The notes: generated by a model from the letters alone, not told the origin. A stretch of 64,000 nucleotides of DNA from Brevundimonas sp. (GCF_027487935.1 NZ_JAIYCP010000002.1:1-64000); one strand, 5' to 3'. Positions 26,896 to 36,019 are shown, numbered from the stretch's first letter. Program-made: numbers and translations.

Positions 26896-26916
26896 GTTAA
26901 TCTCACCCGCCTTAAC
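26896..26916. promoter_or_regulatory. Inverted repeat GTTAA-N11-TTAAC
   Basis: gttaatctcacccgccttaac is a perfect 5-bp inverted repeat ~40 bp upstream of the next gene's ATG. It superficially resembles a CtrA site, but CtrA boxes use TTAA-N7-TTAA, so the 11-bp spacer does not fit. A GANTC methylation-type site (gagtc) lies just downstream. It is a candidate operator only. Confidence 0.3.
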
Positions 26917-26953
26917 TTCGCTCTGCCGGCAAGAGTCCGGCCGGGGATTTGTC

Positions 26954-28315
26954 ATGGCCGGGCTTTCCAGCGCCCATCGTATCGCCCTCACTGCCCTGCT
27001 GGCCCGGTGTCCCGACGTCGCGCTCAGGGCCGTGTCCGTTGCCGTGGCCTCGACGGCCGGCAGCCGGGCGGCGGAAATGCGAGCCCTGGTCGGCGAGGAG
27101 ATTCGGAACCGCGAGCGATGCGAGAAGGCCCTGAAGCCGCTGGTTCCGATGTTCCGCGCGCGCGCGGACGGCATCGTCGCCACGACCTTTCCATCCCATA
27201 TCCTGCCGCGTCTCTGGCGCGCCGCAAGCGCGCGCGCGCCTGACCTTCTCCGCCATCTGGACGGCGATGAGCCCGCGTCCCGGTCGGCGGCGGATCGTCT
27301 CTGCCAGGCCGCGGCCAGCGCCATACGTGACCAGCCTGAGTTGATCTGGCCGCCCGGGGGCGATGAGGTCGCCCGTCAGAAAGGTCTCGAAGACCTGACG
27401 GCCTGCCTCGATCTGGCCCATCTCGCGCGGCGCGGCCTGCCGTCTCTTGAAATCTGGCTCAGGCGCCCCGACGGCGACCAGATCGCGGAGCTGCGCCTCC
27501 TGTTCAAGGACTGCGCCGGCGCGCGCATCGACGGCGCGCCCCGCGTGCTGGAGATGCTGTTCGCACATCTGCCGGACGCCGTGCTGATCCTTCGGATCGT
27601 CACCCTGACCTCACTGGTCGCCGGTCGCGACGGCTTCCTCAGCGAGTCTGAGATGTCCGGCTTCGTTGATCGACTGATCGGCGGCGTCGATCTCCGTGCG
27701 GGCAGGATAAAGGCGTTCAAGCCCGGCTCCGATCTGGCCCGGGTCGATTCGGTGATCGCCGATTTCAACTGGTGCGCCGGCGTGCTCGGTGAACTGGATG
27801 TGACCCTGTCCTTCGACCCCCGAAGCGCCTGGGGCAAGTCGGTGCGGGACGCGCGCGCCACCATTGCCGGACGCATGTCGAGTCTGCTCCGTGAAGCGGA
27901 CAAGGCGGTGACCCGTGCCTTGCCGATGGAGCGGGTGCAGTTCGGCGGGCGTATGGCCCGCGAGATGCCCCGTCTGTCTGCACCGGTCGAGGGCCCTGCC
28001 GTCGAGGCCGCCCTGAGCCTGCTGAGCCTGGTCGGATCCGCGTGCGGACCGGCCTCGGTCTTCGGCTGCGAGGGTGACCGCAAGACCCTGGTTGTCGCCC
28101 TTGGAGACCGGCTGCTGGACTATGCCGACCAGGCGCTGCGGATGATCCACGAAGGCCCGGTCGAGGACGAGACCCACGCCTTCGGACTCATCGAACTGGC
28201 CGCGCTTTGCCTCGATCGTATCGAGGCCGAAGAGGCCGCCCATACGGTGCGGCGTCGGGCCGCGGTCGCAAGGGTGCCAGTAAAGGAACCCGGGGCCTCG
28301 TCGCAGGCCGCGTGA
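26954..28315 (+). CDS. Uncharacterised protein upstream of ccmI
   Basis: A 453-residue soluble, mainly alpha-helical protein that I cannot place in a family. ATG 26954 (MAGLSSAHRIALTALLARCPDVALRAVSVAVAS) is used; the track begins at an upstream TTG in A/T-rich leader. No signal peptide, membrane helix or nucleotide-binding motif is visible. Repeated helix-turn-helix-like stretches (RCPDVALRAVSVAVASTAGSRAAEMRALVGEEIRNRERCEKALKPL; HLPDAVLILRIVTLTSLVAG) suggest a HEAT/ARM-like scaffold. It ends 17 bp before the chosen ccmI start, or overlaps a GTG alternative. Confidence 0.6.
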   Translation: MAGLSSAHRIALTALLARCPDVALRAVSVAVASTAGSRAAEMRALVGEEIRNRERCEKALKPLVPMFRARADGIVATTFPSHILPRLWRAASARAPDLLRHLDGDEPASRSAADRLCQAAASAIRDQPELIWPPGGDEVARQKGLEDLTACLDLAHLARRGLPSLEIWLRRPDGDQIAELRLLFKDCAGARIDGAPRVLEMLFAHLPDAVLILRIVTLTSLVAGRDGFLSESEMSGFVDRLIGGVDLRAGRIKAFKPGSDLARVDSVIADFNWCAGVLGELDVTLSFDPRSAWGKSVRDARATIAGRMSSLLREADKAVTRALPMERVQFGGRMAREMPRLSAPVEGPAVEAALSLLSLVGSACGPASVFGCEGDRKTLVVALGDRLLDYADQALRMIHEGPVEDETHAFGLIELAALCLDRIEAEEAAHTVRRRAAVARVPVKEPGASSQAA

Positions 28316-28332
28316 TCGGCTACACGGCCGGG

Positions 28333-29142
28333 ATGACGGCATTCTGGATCATGGCGGCGCTGATGACGGCCCTGGCCGGTCTGTGCACGCTCGCCGGCGC
28401 GCGGCGCGGCGCTGACGGCGAGGAGACCGTTTCCGCCGAGGCCGAACTGGCTGAACTGGATCGACTGAAGGCGCGTGGACTGCTTGACGAAGCCGCATGG
28501 ACGGCGGCCCGGGCCGAGTCCGGTCGACGGATCCTCGTTTCCGACCGGGTAACCGCGCCCGTCCGGGCTGGAACCCGGGACCGGTTGATGGTGCTCGGCG
28601 GACTGGCCTGCACCGCCGCTGCCGCCCTGGTCCTCTATGTCCTGGTCGGCACGCCCGGCCTGCCGGACCAGGCCTATGAGCGACGTGTCGACCAGTGGAC
28701 CACCGAACTGGAGACGCTTCAGCCTCCGCAGGTCGCGGCCGTCGCGGCCCGGGTAGTGAAAGATCGGCCGAACGATCATGAGGCCCTGGCCATGCTGGGC
28801 GCGGCGCGCTTCCAGGCGGGCGACCCGATCGGCGCGGCCTCGGCCTTCCGCCGGGCCCTGGCGCTGAAACCTGACGACGCCCAAAGCTGGGCGCGGCTCG
28901 GTGAGAGTCTGACCCGTGCCAACGACGGTGTGGTCGGCGGCGACGCGGAAGCCGCCTTCGCCCAGGCCCTGCGTCGGGACCCGGGTCAGCTGGGCGCGCG
29001 CTATTTCCTCGGCGAGGCGGCGCTGGCCCGCAATGAGGTGGACAGGGTCCGGGCCATGTGGGGGCCGTTGATCGCAGCGCTCGACCCGGCCGATCCGCGC
29101 CGGCTGGATCTGCAACGTCGAATGCCGGGAGCCCCGGAATGA
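28333..29142 (+). CDS. ccmI: Cytochrome c maturation protein CcmI (CycH)
   Basis: A 269-residue apocytochrome c chaperone. The N-terminus MTAFWIMAALMTALAGLCTLAGARR is the usual CcmI first helix; a second helix follows at LMVLGGLACTAAAALVLYVLVG. A TPR region (HEALAMLGAARFQAGDPIGAASAFRRALALKPDDAQSWARLGESL) forms the periplasmic apocytochrome-binding part. ATG 28333 is chosen for this N-terminus; GTG 28312, overlapping the previous stop, is possible. It overlaps ccmE by 4 bp. Confidence 0.9.
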   Translation: MTAFWIMAALMTALAGLCTLAGARRGADGEETVSAEAELAELDRLKARGLLDEAAWTAARAESGRRILVSDRVTAPVRAGTRDRLMVLGGLACTAAAALVLYVLVGTPGLPDQAYERRVDQWTTELETLQPPQVAAVAARVVKDRPNDHEALAMLGAARFQAGDPIGAASAFRRALALKPDDAQSWARLGESLTRANDGVVGGDAEAAFAQALRRDPGQLGARYFLGEAALARNEVDRVRAMWGPLIAALDPADPRRLDLQRRMPGAPE

Positions 29143-29624
29143 ACTGGCTGCCCAAATCGCCCAAGGCACGCCGCCGCCTGTGGGTGGTCGCGGCCGTCGC
29201 TCCGGTCCTGGCCCTCGCCGTCGGCCTGTCGCTTTATGCCATGCGGGACAGCGTCACCTTCTTCTTCTCCCCTTCCGAGGCCACGGCCGAGACGGCACCG
29301 GTCGGACGGGTCGTTCGTCTGGGGGGGCTGGTCGAGGCCGGCAGCGTGGTCCGCGGCACCAACGGTGAGGTTGCCTTTGCGATTACGGACAATGCCGCCA
29401 CCACCCGCATCGTCTATCAGGGCGATCTGCCTGACCTGTTCCGTGAGGGGCAGGGTGTGGTGACCCAGGGGGCCTTCCTGCCCGACCGCAGCTTCCGCGC
29501 CACCCAGGTGCTGGCCAAACACGATGAGAACTATATGCCGCGCGAGGTCGCTGACCGCCTGAAGGCCAAGGGTGAATGGCGGCCCGGGGGTGAATCGCCC
29601 ACCGCAGGAGCCGCAGACCTGTGA
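29139..29624 (+). CDS. ccmE: Heme chaperone CcmE (CycJ)
   Basis: A 161-residue membrane-anchored OB-fold protein that carries heme covalently. The anchor is RRRLWVVAAVAPVLALAVGLSLYAM; the heme-binding motif is LAKHDENYMP, with His128 as the attachment residue and Tyr132 as the ligand. The core segment RLGGLVEAGSVVRGTNGEVAFAITD matches the family. The true start overlaps the ccmI stop; the track frame begins too early. It overlaps ccmF by 4 bp. Confidence 0.96.
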   Translation: MNWLPKSPKARRRLWVVAAVAPVLALAVGLSLYAMRDSVTFFFSPSEATAETAPVGRVVRLGGLVEAGSVVRGTNGEVAFAITDNAATTRIVYQGDLPDLFREGQGVVTQGAFLPDRSFRATQVLAKHDENYMPREVADRLKAKGEWRPGGESPTAGAADL

Positions 29625-31603
29625 TTGTTGAACTGGGCGCCTTCGCCCTGATCCTCGCCCTGGTGCTCGCTGTGCTGCAGACCGGCATGGCTGCGGCCGG
29701 TCGTCTGCGCCGCAGCCCGGTGCTGGCCGGTGCCGCCGAGGGCGCGGCCCTGGCCTGCGCGGGCGTCGTCGCCCTGGCCTTCGCCGCCCTGATCCTGGCC
29801 TTTGCGGTCTCGGACTTCTCGGTCGCCAATGTCGCGGCCAACAGCCACACCGACAAGCCGATGCTTTACAAGGTCGCCGCCGCCTGGGGCAGTCATGAGG
29901 GCTCGCTGGTCCTTTGGTGTCTGGTGCTGACCGGCTTCGGGGCAGTCCTGGCCCGCGCCCGGGGCCTGCCGTTCGGCCTCAAGGCTTCGGCCGTAGCGAC
30001 CCAGGGTCTGCTCGGTGTGCTGTTCCTGGCCTTCGCCGTCTTTACCTCCAATCCGTTCGAGCGGCTGGATCCGGCTCCCTTTCAGGGCGGTTCGCTGAAC
30101 CCCTTGTTGCAGGACCCCGCGCTCGCCTTCCATCCGCCCTTCCTCTACGCGGGCTATGTCGGGTTTTCGGTCTGTTTCTCGCTGGCGGTTGCGGCCCTTA
30201 TCGAGGGTCGGGCCAATTCCAGCTTCTGGCCCGCCTGGGGGCGCTGGGTGCGGCCCTGGGCCCTGGCCAGCTGGGCCTTTCTGACCGTCGGCATCACCCT
30301 GGGTTCCTTCTGGGCCTATTATGAGCTCGGCTGGGGCGGCTGGTGGTTCTGGGACCCGGTCGAGAATGCCAGCTTCCTGCCCTGGCTGGCCGGAGCGGCC
30401 CTGCTGCACTCGGCCGTGGTCACCGAGCGGCGCGGAGCCCTCGCGGGCTGGACGACCTTTCTCGCCCTGTTGACCTTCACCTTCTCCATGCTGGGGGCCT
30501 TCCTCGTCCGCTCCGGCGTCCTGACCAGTGTCCATGCCTTTGCCGTCGATCCCGAGCGCGGCCTGATGCTGCTGGCCATTCTCGGTGCCACCTCGGGCGT
30601 GGCCTTCGCCCTGTTCGCCTGGCGCGCGCCCCAGCTGAAGGGGGGCGGCATGTTCGCCCCGGTCAGCCGCGAGGGTGCGCTGGTGCTGAACAATGTCTTC
30701 CTGACCGCGGCCAGTGCCACCGTCCTGCTCGGCACCCTCTATCCGCTGATCCTCGAGGCCGCCAACGGTGCGACCATTTCGGTCGGGCCGCCCTATTTCG
30801 CCCTGACCTTCAACCCGCTGATGATCGCAGCCCTGCTGATACTGCCCGCCGGGCCGCTGTTGTCGTGGAAGCGGGGGGATCTGCAGGGCGTCGGCCAGCG
30901 GCTGGCGCTGGCGGCGGGGGTCTCCATCCTGATCGCCCTGGCCGGCTGGATGGTCTTCGAGCCGAAGAAGGCCCTGTCCGCCGCCGGTATCGGCCTGGGT
31001 GGCTGGCTGATCCTCGGCACCCTCGCCGAGGTGGCCGAGCGGCTGCGCCTGTTCCGCGCGCCCCTGGCGGAGACCCTGCGCCGCGCCCGGGCCCTGCCGC
31101 TCGGTGCCTGGGGCACGACCCTGGCCCACGCCGGACTGGGCGTCTTCGTCCTGGGCGCGGTGGTCGAGACCGGTTATCGGGTCGAGGCGGCCCGGGCCCT
31201 GGCCCCCGGCCAGACCATCGAGGCCGGCAAATGGGCGGTGACGCTGGACTCCGTCGGCGTGGTCGAGGGGCCGAACTATCTGGCTGAACAGGGAAAACTG
31301 ACCGTGACCCTGCGCGACGGCAGCGCGCCGAGGACCGTCACGGCCGAGCGTCGCTTCTTCCCGACCGGGGGCCAGACCACCACCGAGGTCGGGCTCGATT
31401 TCCGGGGACTGGACGACGTCTATGTGGTGCTGGGCGAGCGCGGGCGAACCGCGGCCGACGAACCGGCCTGGAACGTCCGTGTCTGGTGGAACCCCTGGGC
31501 GCGGCTGATCTTCCTCGGCCCGGCGATTATGGCCCTGGCTGGCCTGCTGTCGCTGCTGGACCGGCGGCTGAGGCTGGGCGTGAACCGTAAGGCCGCGGCA
31601 TGA
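29621..31603 (+). CDS. ccmF: Heme lyase subunit CcmF (CycK)
   Basis: A 660-residue multipass inner-membrane protein that ligates heme from CcmE to apocytochrome c. The WWD heme-handling motif is intact (ELGWGGWWFWDPVENASFLPWL), and conserved His residues occur in KVAAAWGSHEGSLVLW and HSAVVTERRG. It starts with GTG overlapping the ccmE stop. The C-terminal periplasmic region (GPNYLAEQGKLTVTLRDGS...TTEVGLDFRGLDDVYVVLGE) is normal. It is followed directly by ccmH without ccmG between. Confidence 0.96.
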   Translation: MIVELGAFALILALVLAVLQTGMAAAGRLRRSPVLAGAAEGAALACAGVVALAFAALILAFAVSDFSVANVAANSHTDKPMLYKVAAAWGSHEGSLVLWCLVLTGFGAVLARARGLPFGLKASAVATQGLLGVLFLAFAVFTSNPFERLDPAPFQGGSLNPLLQDPALAFHPPFLYAGYVGFSVCFSLAVAALIEGRANSSFWPAWGRWVRPWALASWAFLTVGITLGSFWAYYELGWGGWWFWDPVENASFLPWLAGAALLHSAVVTERRGALAGWTTFLALLTFTFSMLGAFLVRSGVLTSVHAFAVDPERGLMLLAILGATSGVAFALFAWRAPQLKGGGMFAPVSREGALVLNNVFLTAASATVLLGTLYPLILEAANGATISVGPPYFALTFNPLMIAALLILPAGPLLSWKRGDLQGVGQRLALAAGVSILIALAGWMVFEPKKALSAAGIGLGGWLILGTLAEVAERLRLFRAPLAETLRRARALPLGAWGTTLAHAGLGVFVLGAVVETGYRVEAARALAPGQTIEAGKWAVTLDSVGVVEGPNYLAEQGKLTVTLRDGSAPRTVTAERRFFPTGGQTTTEVGLDFRGLDDVYVVLGERGRTAADEPAWNVRVWWNPWARLIFLGPAIMALAGLLSLLDRRLRLGVNRKAAA

Positions 31604-32103
31604 GGCGCGCCCTGCTGACCGCGTTCGCCCTGGTCCTGATCGCCACACCGGTTGCGGCGCAGGAGCCCCCGCCGACGCCGGACCGGCCGCTGGCGGATGC
31701 GACCCAGGAGGCTCGCGCCCAGGCCCTGTTCAACGACATCCGCTGCGTCGTCTGCCAGCATGAGGCCATCGCCGACAGCCCTGCCGGGATCGCGGCCGAC
31801 ATGCGCCGTCTGGTGCGCGAAGAGATCGCAGCCGGGCGCAGCGATCAACAGGTCCGCGATGATCTGGTGCGCCGCTACGGCGACTTCGTCCTGTTCACCC
31901 CGCCGCTGCGGGGCGGCACCTGGCTGTTGTGGTTCGGTCCGCTCGCCATCGTGCTGGCGGCGGGGGCGGGCCTGCTGTTCATGGCGCGCCGCCGCCCGGT
32001 CGAGACTCCGGCGCTCACGGCCGCCGAAGAGGCCGATCTGGCGCGAATCCTCGCCGATCAGGCGGTTCGCCCCGATACTGACGCAAAGCCGTCTGACCAA
32101 TAG
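31600..32103 (+). CDS. ccmH: Cytochrome c-type biogenesis protein CcmH (CycL)
   Basis: A 167-residue thiol oxidoreductase. Signal peptide MRRALLTAFALVLIATPVAAQ is followed by the three-helix domain with the redox motif IRCVVCQHEAIADSPAGIAADMR (Cys49 and Cys52). A C-terminal helix (WLLWFGPLAIVLAAGAGLLFMARRR) anchors it. It presents reduced apocytochrome CXXCH thiols to CcmF. The I-E-F-H order with ccmG elsewhere matches the rhizobial cycHJKL arrangement. Confidence 0.95.
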   Translation: MRRALLTAFALVLIATPVAAQEPPPTPDRPLADATQEARAQALFNDIRCVVCQHEAIADSPAGIAADMRRLVREEIAAGRSDQQVRDDLVRRYGDFVLFTPPLRGGTWLLWFGPLAIVLAAGAGLLFMARRRPVETPALTAAEEADLARILADQAVRPDTDAKPSDQ

Positions 32104-32106
32104 CCA

Positions 32107-32168
32107 CGAGCCTGATCGTTTGAGGAGGAATCGCTTCGCGGTTCCGACGGGAGCGTGAATCAGGCTCG
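32107..32168. repeat. Nested hairpin after ccmH
   Basis: The perfect 10-bp arms cgagcctgat (32107-32116) and atcaggctcg (32159-32168) enclose an 8-bp hairpin ggaatcgc-ttc-gcggttcc (32127-32145). It begins 4 bp after the ccmH stop. There is no T-tract, so it is more like a REP-type or mRNA-stabilising 3' element than a plain intrinsic terminator. The rest of the 178-bp gap before the protease gene shows nothing further. Confidence 0.6.
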
Positions 32169-32281
32169 CAGGAAATGCAGGCCCTTCATCCCGTCGCGGC
32201 GTTGATGAAAAGTCCTTCAGCCCTGTATGAAAAGGCCTGACGGGCGTTCGCCGCCCGACGAGAGGATCGCAAGACACGCCT

Positions 32282-33844
32282 ATGATGAAGCGCAAGGAAT
32301 TCATGCTGGGGGCCATCGCTGGCCTGACCTTCGCCGCCGCAGCGACCGCCGGCGGCGTCATCGACTGGCCCTCGGCCAATGCCGGCCCGGTGGCGGGCTT
32401 CACGGGTCGCCTCGCGCCCACCGCCGGCGCCGCCGGCCTCGCCTTCGCCCCGCCGCAGGGCGCCCCCCTCAGCTTCGCCGACATCTTCGCCCAGGTCGCT
32501 CCGGCGGTGGTGCAGATCGATGTGAAGACGCGGGTGCCGCGTTCCAGCATGATCCAGATTCCGGGGACGCCGTTTGCGATCCCGAATCCCAACGGCGGAG
32601 AGGAGGGCGAGGAAGGCACTGACGACGAGGGCACCACGGCCATGGGAGCCGGCTCCGGCTTCTTCATCGCCGCCAACGGCTTCATCGTCACAAACAATCA
32701 CGTGGTCGCCGATGCGACCGAGATCATGGTCAAGCTGGCCGACGGTCGTGAGCTGGAGGCGCGAGTCATCGGTCGCGATGAGGCCACCGACCTCGCGGTC
32801 ATCAAGGTCGAGGGCACGGACTTCCCCTTCGTGACCTTCGAGGAGACCGCCCAGCCGCGCGTGGGCGACTGGGTCATTGCCGTGGGCAATCCGTTCGGGC
32901 TCGGTGGGACGGCCACGGCCGGCATCGTGTCGGCCCAGAGCCGTCAGAACCTCGCTGATCCGACCTCCAGCTTCGTCGACTTCCTCCAGATCGATGCCGC
33001 CATCAACCGGGGCAACTCCGGTGGCCCGACGTTCGACATCTATGGCCGTGTGATCGGCGTGAACTCGGCCATTATCTCGCCCACGGGTGGATCGGTCGGG
33101 ATCGGTTTCGCTATTCCCGCCTCTGTCGCCAAACCGGTCACCGATCAACTCATGCGGGGCGTGACGGTCCAGCGAGGCTTCGTCGGTCTGGGCCTCCGAA
33201 CCTTTGATGCTGATCGTTGGGAGGCCCTCGGCCAGGCCCGTGACTTCAAGGGGGCCTATGTCGAGTCCGTGACGCCGGACGCGCCCGCCGAGCAGGCGGG
33301 CGTACAGGAAGGCGATCTTCTGGTTGGCGTGAACGGTCGCCCGGTCGCCAACGGAACCGAGGCGACCCGCGCCGTCGGCTCTGCCCGGCCCGGGGAAACC
33401 ATCCGTCTCGAGGTCATCCGCGACGGCCGCAGGCGCACGATCAACGTGCGCTCCGGTGTGCGTCCGTCCGAGACAGAGCTTCTGGCTGACCAGGATCAGG
33501 GCGGCGGCGAAGGGCCGCGGAATTCGCCCACGGCACCACAGGGACAGGTCCTCGAGGGCGCGACGGTTCGCTCGATCACCCCGGCCCAGCGGTCGCAGTA
33601 TGGCATTCCCGAGACTGTGACCGGTGTGATCGTAACGAGCGTCGCGCGAGGAACGCCGGCGGCCGAAGCCGGTTTGCAGGCCGGCATTGTCATCAGCCGC
33701 GCCGGAAACCGGACGATTGGCAGTGCAGCCGACCTCGCCGCGGCGATTCGGGAGATCAAGGCGGCGGGCCGCCCGAGCATCCTCCTGTTCGTCTCGGCCG
33801 GTGGGCAGCGGGGTACGCTCGTGCTCAAATTCGAGACCGAGTGA
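32282..33844 (+). CDS. degP: DegP/HtrA-type periplasmic serine endoprotease
   Basis: A 520-residue S1C protease of the Do family. An N-terminal export segment (FMLGAIAGLTFAAAATAGG) precedes the trypsin-like domain with the catalytic triad His140 (TNNHVV), Asp170 (EATDLAV) and Ser246 (RGNSGGPT). PDZ1 (RGFVGLGLRTFDADRWEAL...APAEQAGVQEGDLLVGVNG) and PDZ2 (TVRSITPAQRSQYGIPE...AAEAGLQAGIVISRAG) follow. It degrades or refolds damaged envelope proteins. It lies upstream of a two-component pair, a frequent arrangement suggesting stress regulation. Confidence 0.94.
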   Translation: MMKRKEFMLGAIAGLTFAAAATAGGVIDWPSANAGPVAGFTGRLAPTAGAAGLAFAPPQGAPLSFADIFAQVAPAVVQIDVKTRVPRSSMIQIPGTPFAIPNPNGGEEGEEGTDDEGTTAMGAGSGFFIAANGFIVTNNHVVADATEIMVKLADGRELEARVIGRDEATDLAVIKVEGTDFPFVTFEETAQPRVGDWVIAVGNPFGLGGTATAGIVSAQSRQNLADPTSSFVDFLQIDAAINRGNSGGPTFDIYGRVIGVNSAIISPTGGSVGIGFAIPASVAKPVTDQLMRGVTVQRGFVGLGLRTFDADRWEALGQARDFKGAYVESVTPDAPAEQAGVQEGDLLVGVNGRPVANGTEATRAVGSARPGETIRLEVIRDGRRRTINVRSGVRPSETELLADQDQGGGEGPRNSPTAPQGQVLEGATVRSITPAQRSQYGIPETVTGVIVTSVARGTPAAEAGLQAGIVISRAGNRTIGSAADLAAAIREIKAAGRPSILLFVSAGGQRGTLVLKFETE

Positions 33845-33877
33845 TGCTCCGATCCTGAACAAGCCGTAACTGCCCCC

Positions 33878-33909
33878 ATCGCCGCCGATGCGCTAGCATC
33901 GGTGGCGAT
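33878..33909 (+). terminator. Hairpin after the DegP-like gene
   Basis: atcgcc-g-ccgatgc-gcta-gcatcgg-t-ggcgat forms a 13-bp stem with one mismatch, followed by only a short tt. It sits between the protease stop and the response-regulator start and could terminate or attenuate read-through. Confidence 0.6.
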
Positions 33910-33931
33910 TTGCATTCGAGGGGCTGATTCC

Positions 33932-34603
33932 ATGCGCATTCTGGTGGTCGAGGACGACGCTGAAGCCGCGACCGCCATGGTCCGGGGACTGACCGAGGCC
34001 GGGCACGAGCCGACCCACGCCGTCGACGGTGCCTTCGGCCTGCTGGAGGCGCAGAAGGGCGGCTATGACGTCTATGTCGTCGACCGGATGATGCCCCGCC
34101 TCGACGGCATCGGCATGGTCGAGACCCTGCGCAAGGACGGCGACCAGACCCCGGTCCTGTTCCTGTCCGCCCTCGGCGAGGTCGAGGATCGCGTCACGGG
34201 GCTCAAGGCCGGCGCGGATGACTATCTGGTCAAACCCTACGCCTTCTCCGAACTGATCGCCCGGGTCGAGGCCCTGTCGCGCCGCCGCGAGACCGGCAGC
34301 GTCGCCACCATGCTCAAGGTCGGCGACCTCGAGATGAACCTGATCGCCCGCACCGTGCACCGCACCGGCAAGGAGATCGACCTGCAGCCGCGCGAGTTCC
34401 AGCTGCTGGAATTCCTGATGCGTCACGCCGGCCAGTCGGTGACCCGCACCATGCTGCTCGAGAAGGTCTGGGAATATCATTTCGACCCCCAGACCAATGT
34501 CATTGACGTCCACATCAGCCGCCTGCGCGCCAAGATCGACAAGGGCTTCGACCACGCCATGCTGCAGACGGTGCGCGGGGCGGGGTATCGGCTGGAGCCG
34601 TAG
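33932..34603 (+). CDS. OmpR-family response regulator
   Basis: A 223-residue regulator. ATG 33932 (MRILVVEDDAEAATAMVRGL) is preceded by gagggg and matches the normal receiver start; the track's GTG is in the hairpin. Receiver residues: VEDDAE, Asp in VYVVDRMMPRLDG, Ser in LFLSALGE and Lys in LVKPYAFSEL. The winged-helix output domain is REFQLLEFLMRHAGQSVTRTMLLEKVWEYHFDPQTNVIDVHISRLRAKIDKGF, typical of CzcR/QseB-like regulators. The cognate kinase follows after 9 bp. Confidence 0.94.
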   Translation: MRILVVEDDAEAATAMVRGLTEAGHEPTHAVDGAFGLLEAQKGGYDVYVVDRMMPRLDGIGMVETLRKDGDQTPVLFLSALGEVEDRVTGLKAGADDYLVKPYAFSELIARVEALSRRRETGSVATMLKVGDLEMNLIARTVHRTGKEIDLQPREFQLLEFLMRHAGQSVTRTMLLEKVWEYHFDPQTNVIDVHISRLRAKIDKGFDHAMLQTVRGAGYRLEP

Positions 34604-34612
34604 CGCCAGCCA

Positions 34613-36019
34613 GTGAAACTTCCCTCCCTTCTCCGCCGTACGCCCTTCCGGCTGACGCTTCTGTTCCTCGCCCTGTTCGCGGCGGCAGCCAGCGCCATCC
34701 TGGCCTATGTCTATTTCGCCTCGGCCTCCGAGGCCCGGACCAGGGCCGAGCTCGAGGTGCGCGGCGAGATGGAGGTGCTGACCGGCATCTACAGGGAACG
34801 CGGCTTCGACGCCCTGAACCGCGCCCTGATCGACCGCACCCTGCGCGACAACGCCTTCCTCTATCTGCTCAAGAACCCTGACGGCAGCCAGATCACCGGC
34901 AGCCTGACCGACTTCCCGATCGCGGAGATGGAGGGCAGCCAGGAGTGGATCAGCTTCCCGTTCACGGACACGGACGCCGAAGGCCGGGTCACCCGGCCGC
35001 AGGTCCGCGGCGTGCAGGTCCAGCTGGCGGACGACGGCATGCTGTTCGTCGGCCAGTCACTCGGGGACACCGAAGCCTATCTGGCGCGCCTGACCCGGGC
35101 CCTCTGGACGGCCATGGGCATCGTCCTGTTGCTCGGTCTGGCGGGCGGGGTGCTGGTCAGCCGAAACATCGAGCACGCCATGGGCCAGCTCGGCAAGGTC
35201 GTCACGGCGGTGCAGGAGGGTGACCTCAAGGCCCGGGCGGAGGTCCGCAACTCCGGCGACGAACTGGACGAACTGGGGGCCGGGCTCAATACCATGCTGG
35301 ACCGGCTGGAAGGGTCGATGTCCTCGATCCGTCACGCCGGCGACGCCATCGCCCACGACCTGCGCTCGCCCCTGACCCGGATGCGGGCCAAGCTGGAGGT
35401 GGCGCTGATGGACGCCGAGGCCGGCCGGATCGACGGGATCGACGCGGTCCAGCTGGCCCTCGACGAGGCCGACAATCTGCTCAAGACCTTCAACACCGTC
35501 CTCGCCATCGCCCGCCTGCAGGCGGCGGCGGGCCGCACGCCGGATCCGAAGGTGTTCGACGCCGCCGATCTGGCCGCAGACATGGCCGAGCTCTATGAGC
35601 CCGCGTCAGAGGAAAAGGGGCTGGAGTTCTCCGCCGAGATCGAGCGCGGGCTGATGATCTCGGGTAACCAGCCCTTCCTCGCCCAGGCCCTGGCCAACAT
35701 CATCGACAACGCCATCAAATACACCCCGACCGGCGGCGCTGTGATGCTGCGCGCCCGGCGGCGCTCGTCGGGCGAGATCGAATACTCGGTCACCGATACC
35801 GGCCCCGGTGTGCCCGAAGGGGATCGTGAGCGGGTCATCGAACGCTTCGTACGCCTCGACAACAGCCGCACCGAGGCCGGCTCGGGCCTCGGCCTGGCGC
35901 TGGTCGGGGCGGTGATGGAGGCCCACGGCGGCCGTATCCTGCTGGATGAAGGCCCCGGCGAATACGGCGGCTTCGGCCCCGGCCTGCGGGTGGCGCTGGT
36001 CCTGCCGGCCGCCGAATGA
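34613..36019 (+). CDS. Sensor histidine kinase, partner of the upstream regulator
   Basis: A 468-residue kinase starting at GTG 34613. TM1 is LTLLFLALFAAAASAILAYVYF and TM2 is ALWTAMGIVLLLGLAGGVLVS, with a periplasmic domain of ~120 residues between. HAMP follows (RNIEHAMGQLGKVVTAVQEGDLKARAEVRNSGDELDELGAGLN), then H-box AIAHDLRSPLTRMRAKLE, N-box NIIDNAIKYTP and G-boxes DTGPGVPEGD / GSGLGLALVG. It overlaps glnE by 4 bp, so kinase and GlnE may be co-translated. Confidence 0.94.
   Translation: MKLPSLLRRTPFRLTLLFLALFAAAASAILAYVYFASASEARTRAELEVRGEMEVLTGIYRERGFDALNRALIDRTLRDNAFLYLLKNPDGSQITGSLTDFPIAEMEGSQEWISFPFTDTDAEGRVTRPQVRGVQVQLADDGMLFVGQSLGDTEAYLARLTRALWTAMGIVLLLGLAGGVLVSRNIEHAMGQLGKVVTAVQEGDLKARAEVRNSGDELDELGAGLNTMLDRLEGSMSSIRHAGDAIAHDLRSPLTRMRAKLEVALMDAEAGRIDGIDAVQLALDEADNLLKTFNTVLAIARLQAAAGRTPDPKVFDAADLAADMAELYEPASEEKGLEFSAEIERGLMISGNQPFLAQALANIIDNAIKYTPTGGAVMLRARRRSSGEIEYSVTDTGPGVPEGDRERVIERFVRLDNSRTEAGSGLGLALVGAVMEAHGGRILLDEGPGEYGGFGPGLRVALVLPAAE

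Noticed and set aside
26896-26916. CtrA binding site
   Set aside because: The half-sites are separated by 11 bp instead of the 7 bp of TTAA-N7-TTAA.
29531-31648. 705-residue minus-strand ORF
   Set aside because: Antisense shadow of ccmF, whose conserved motifs are clear on the plus strand.
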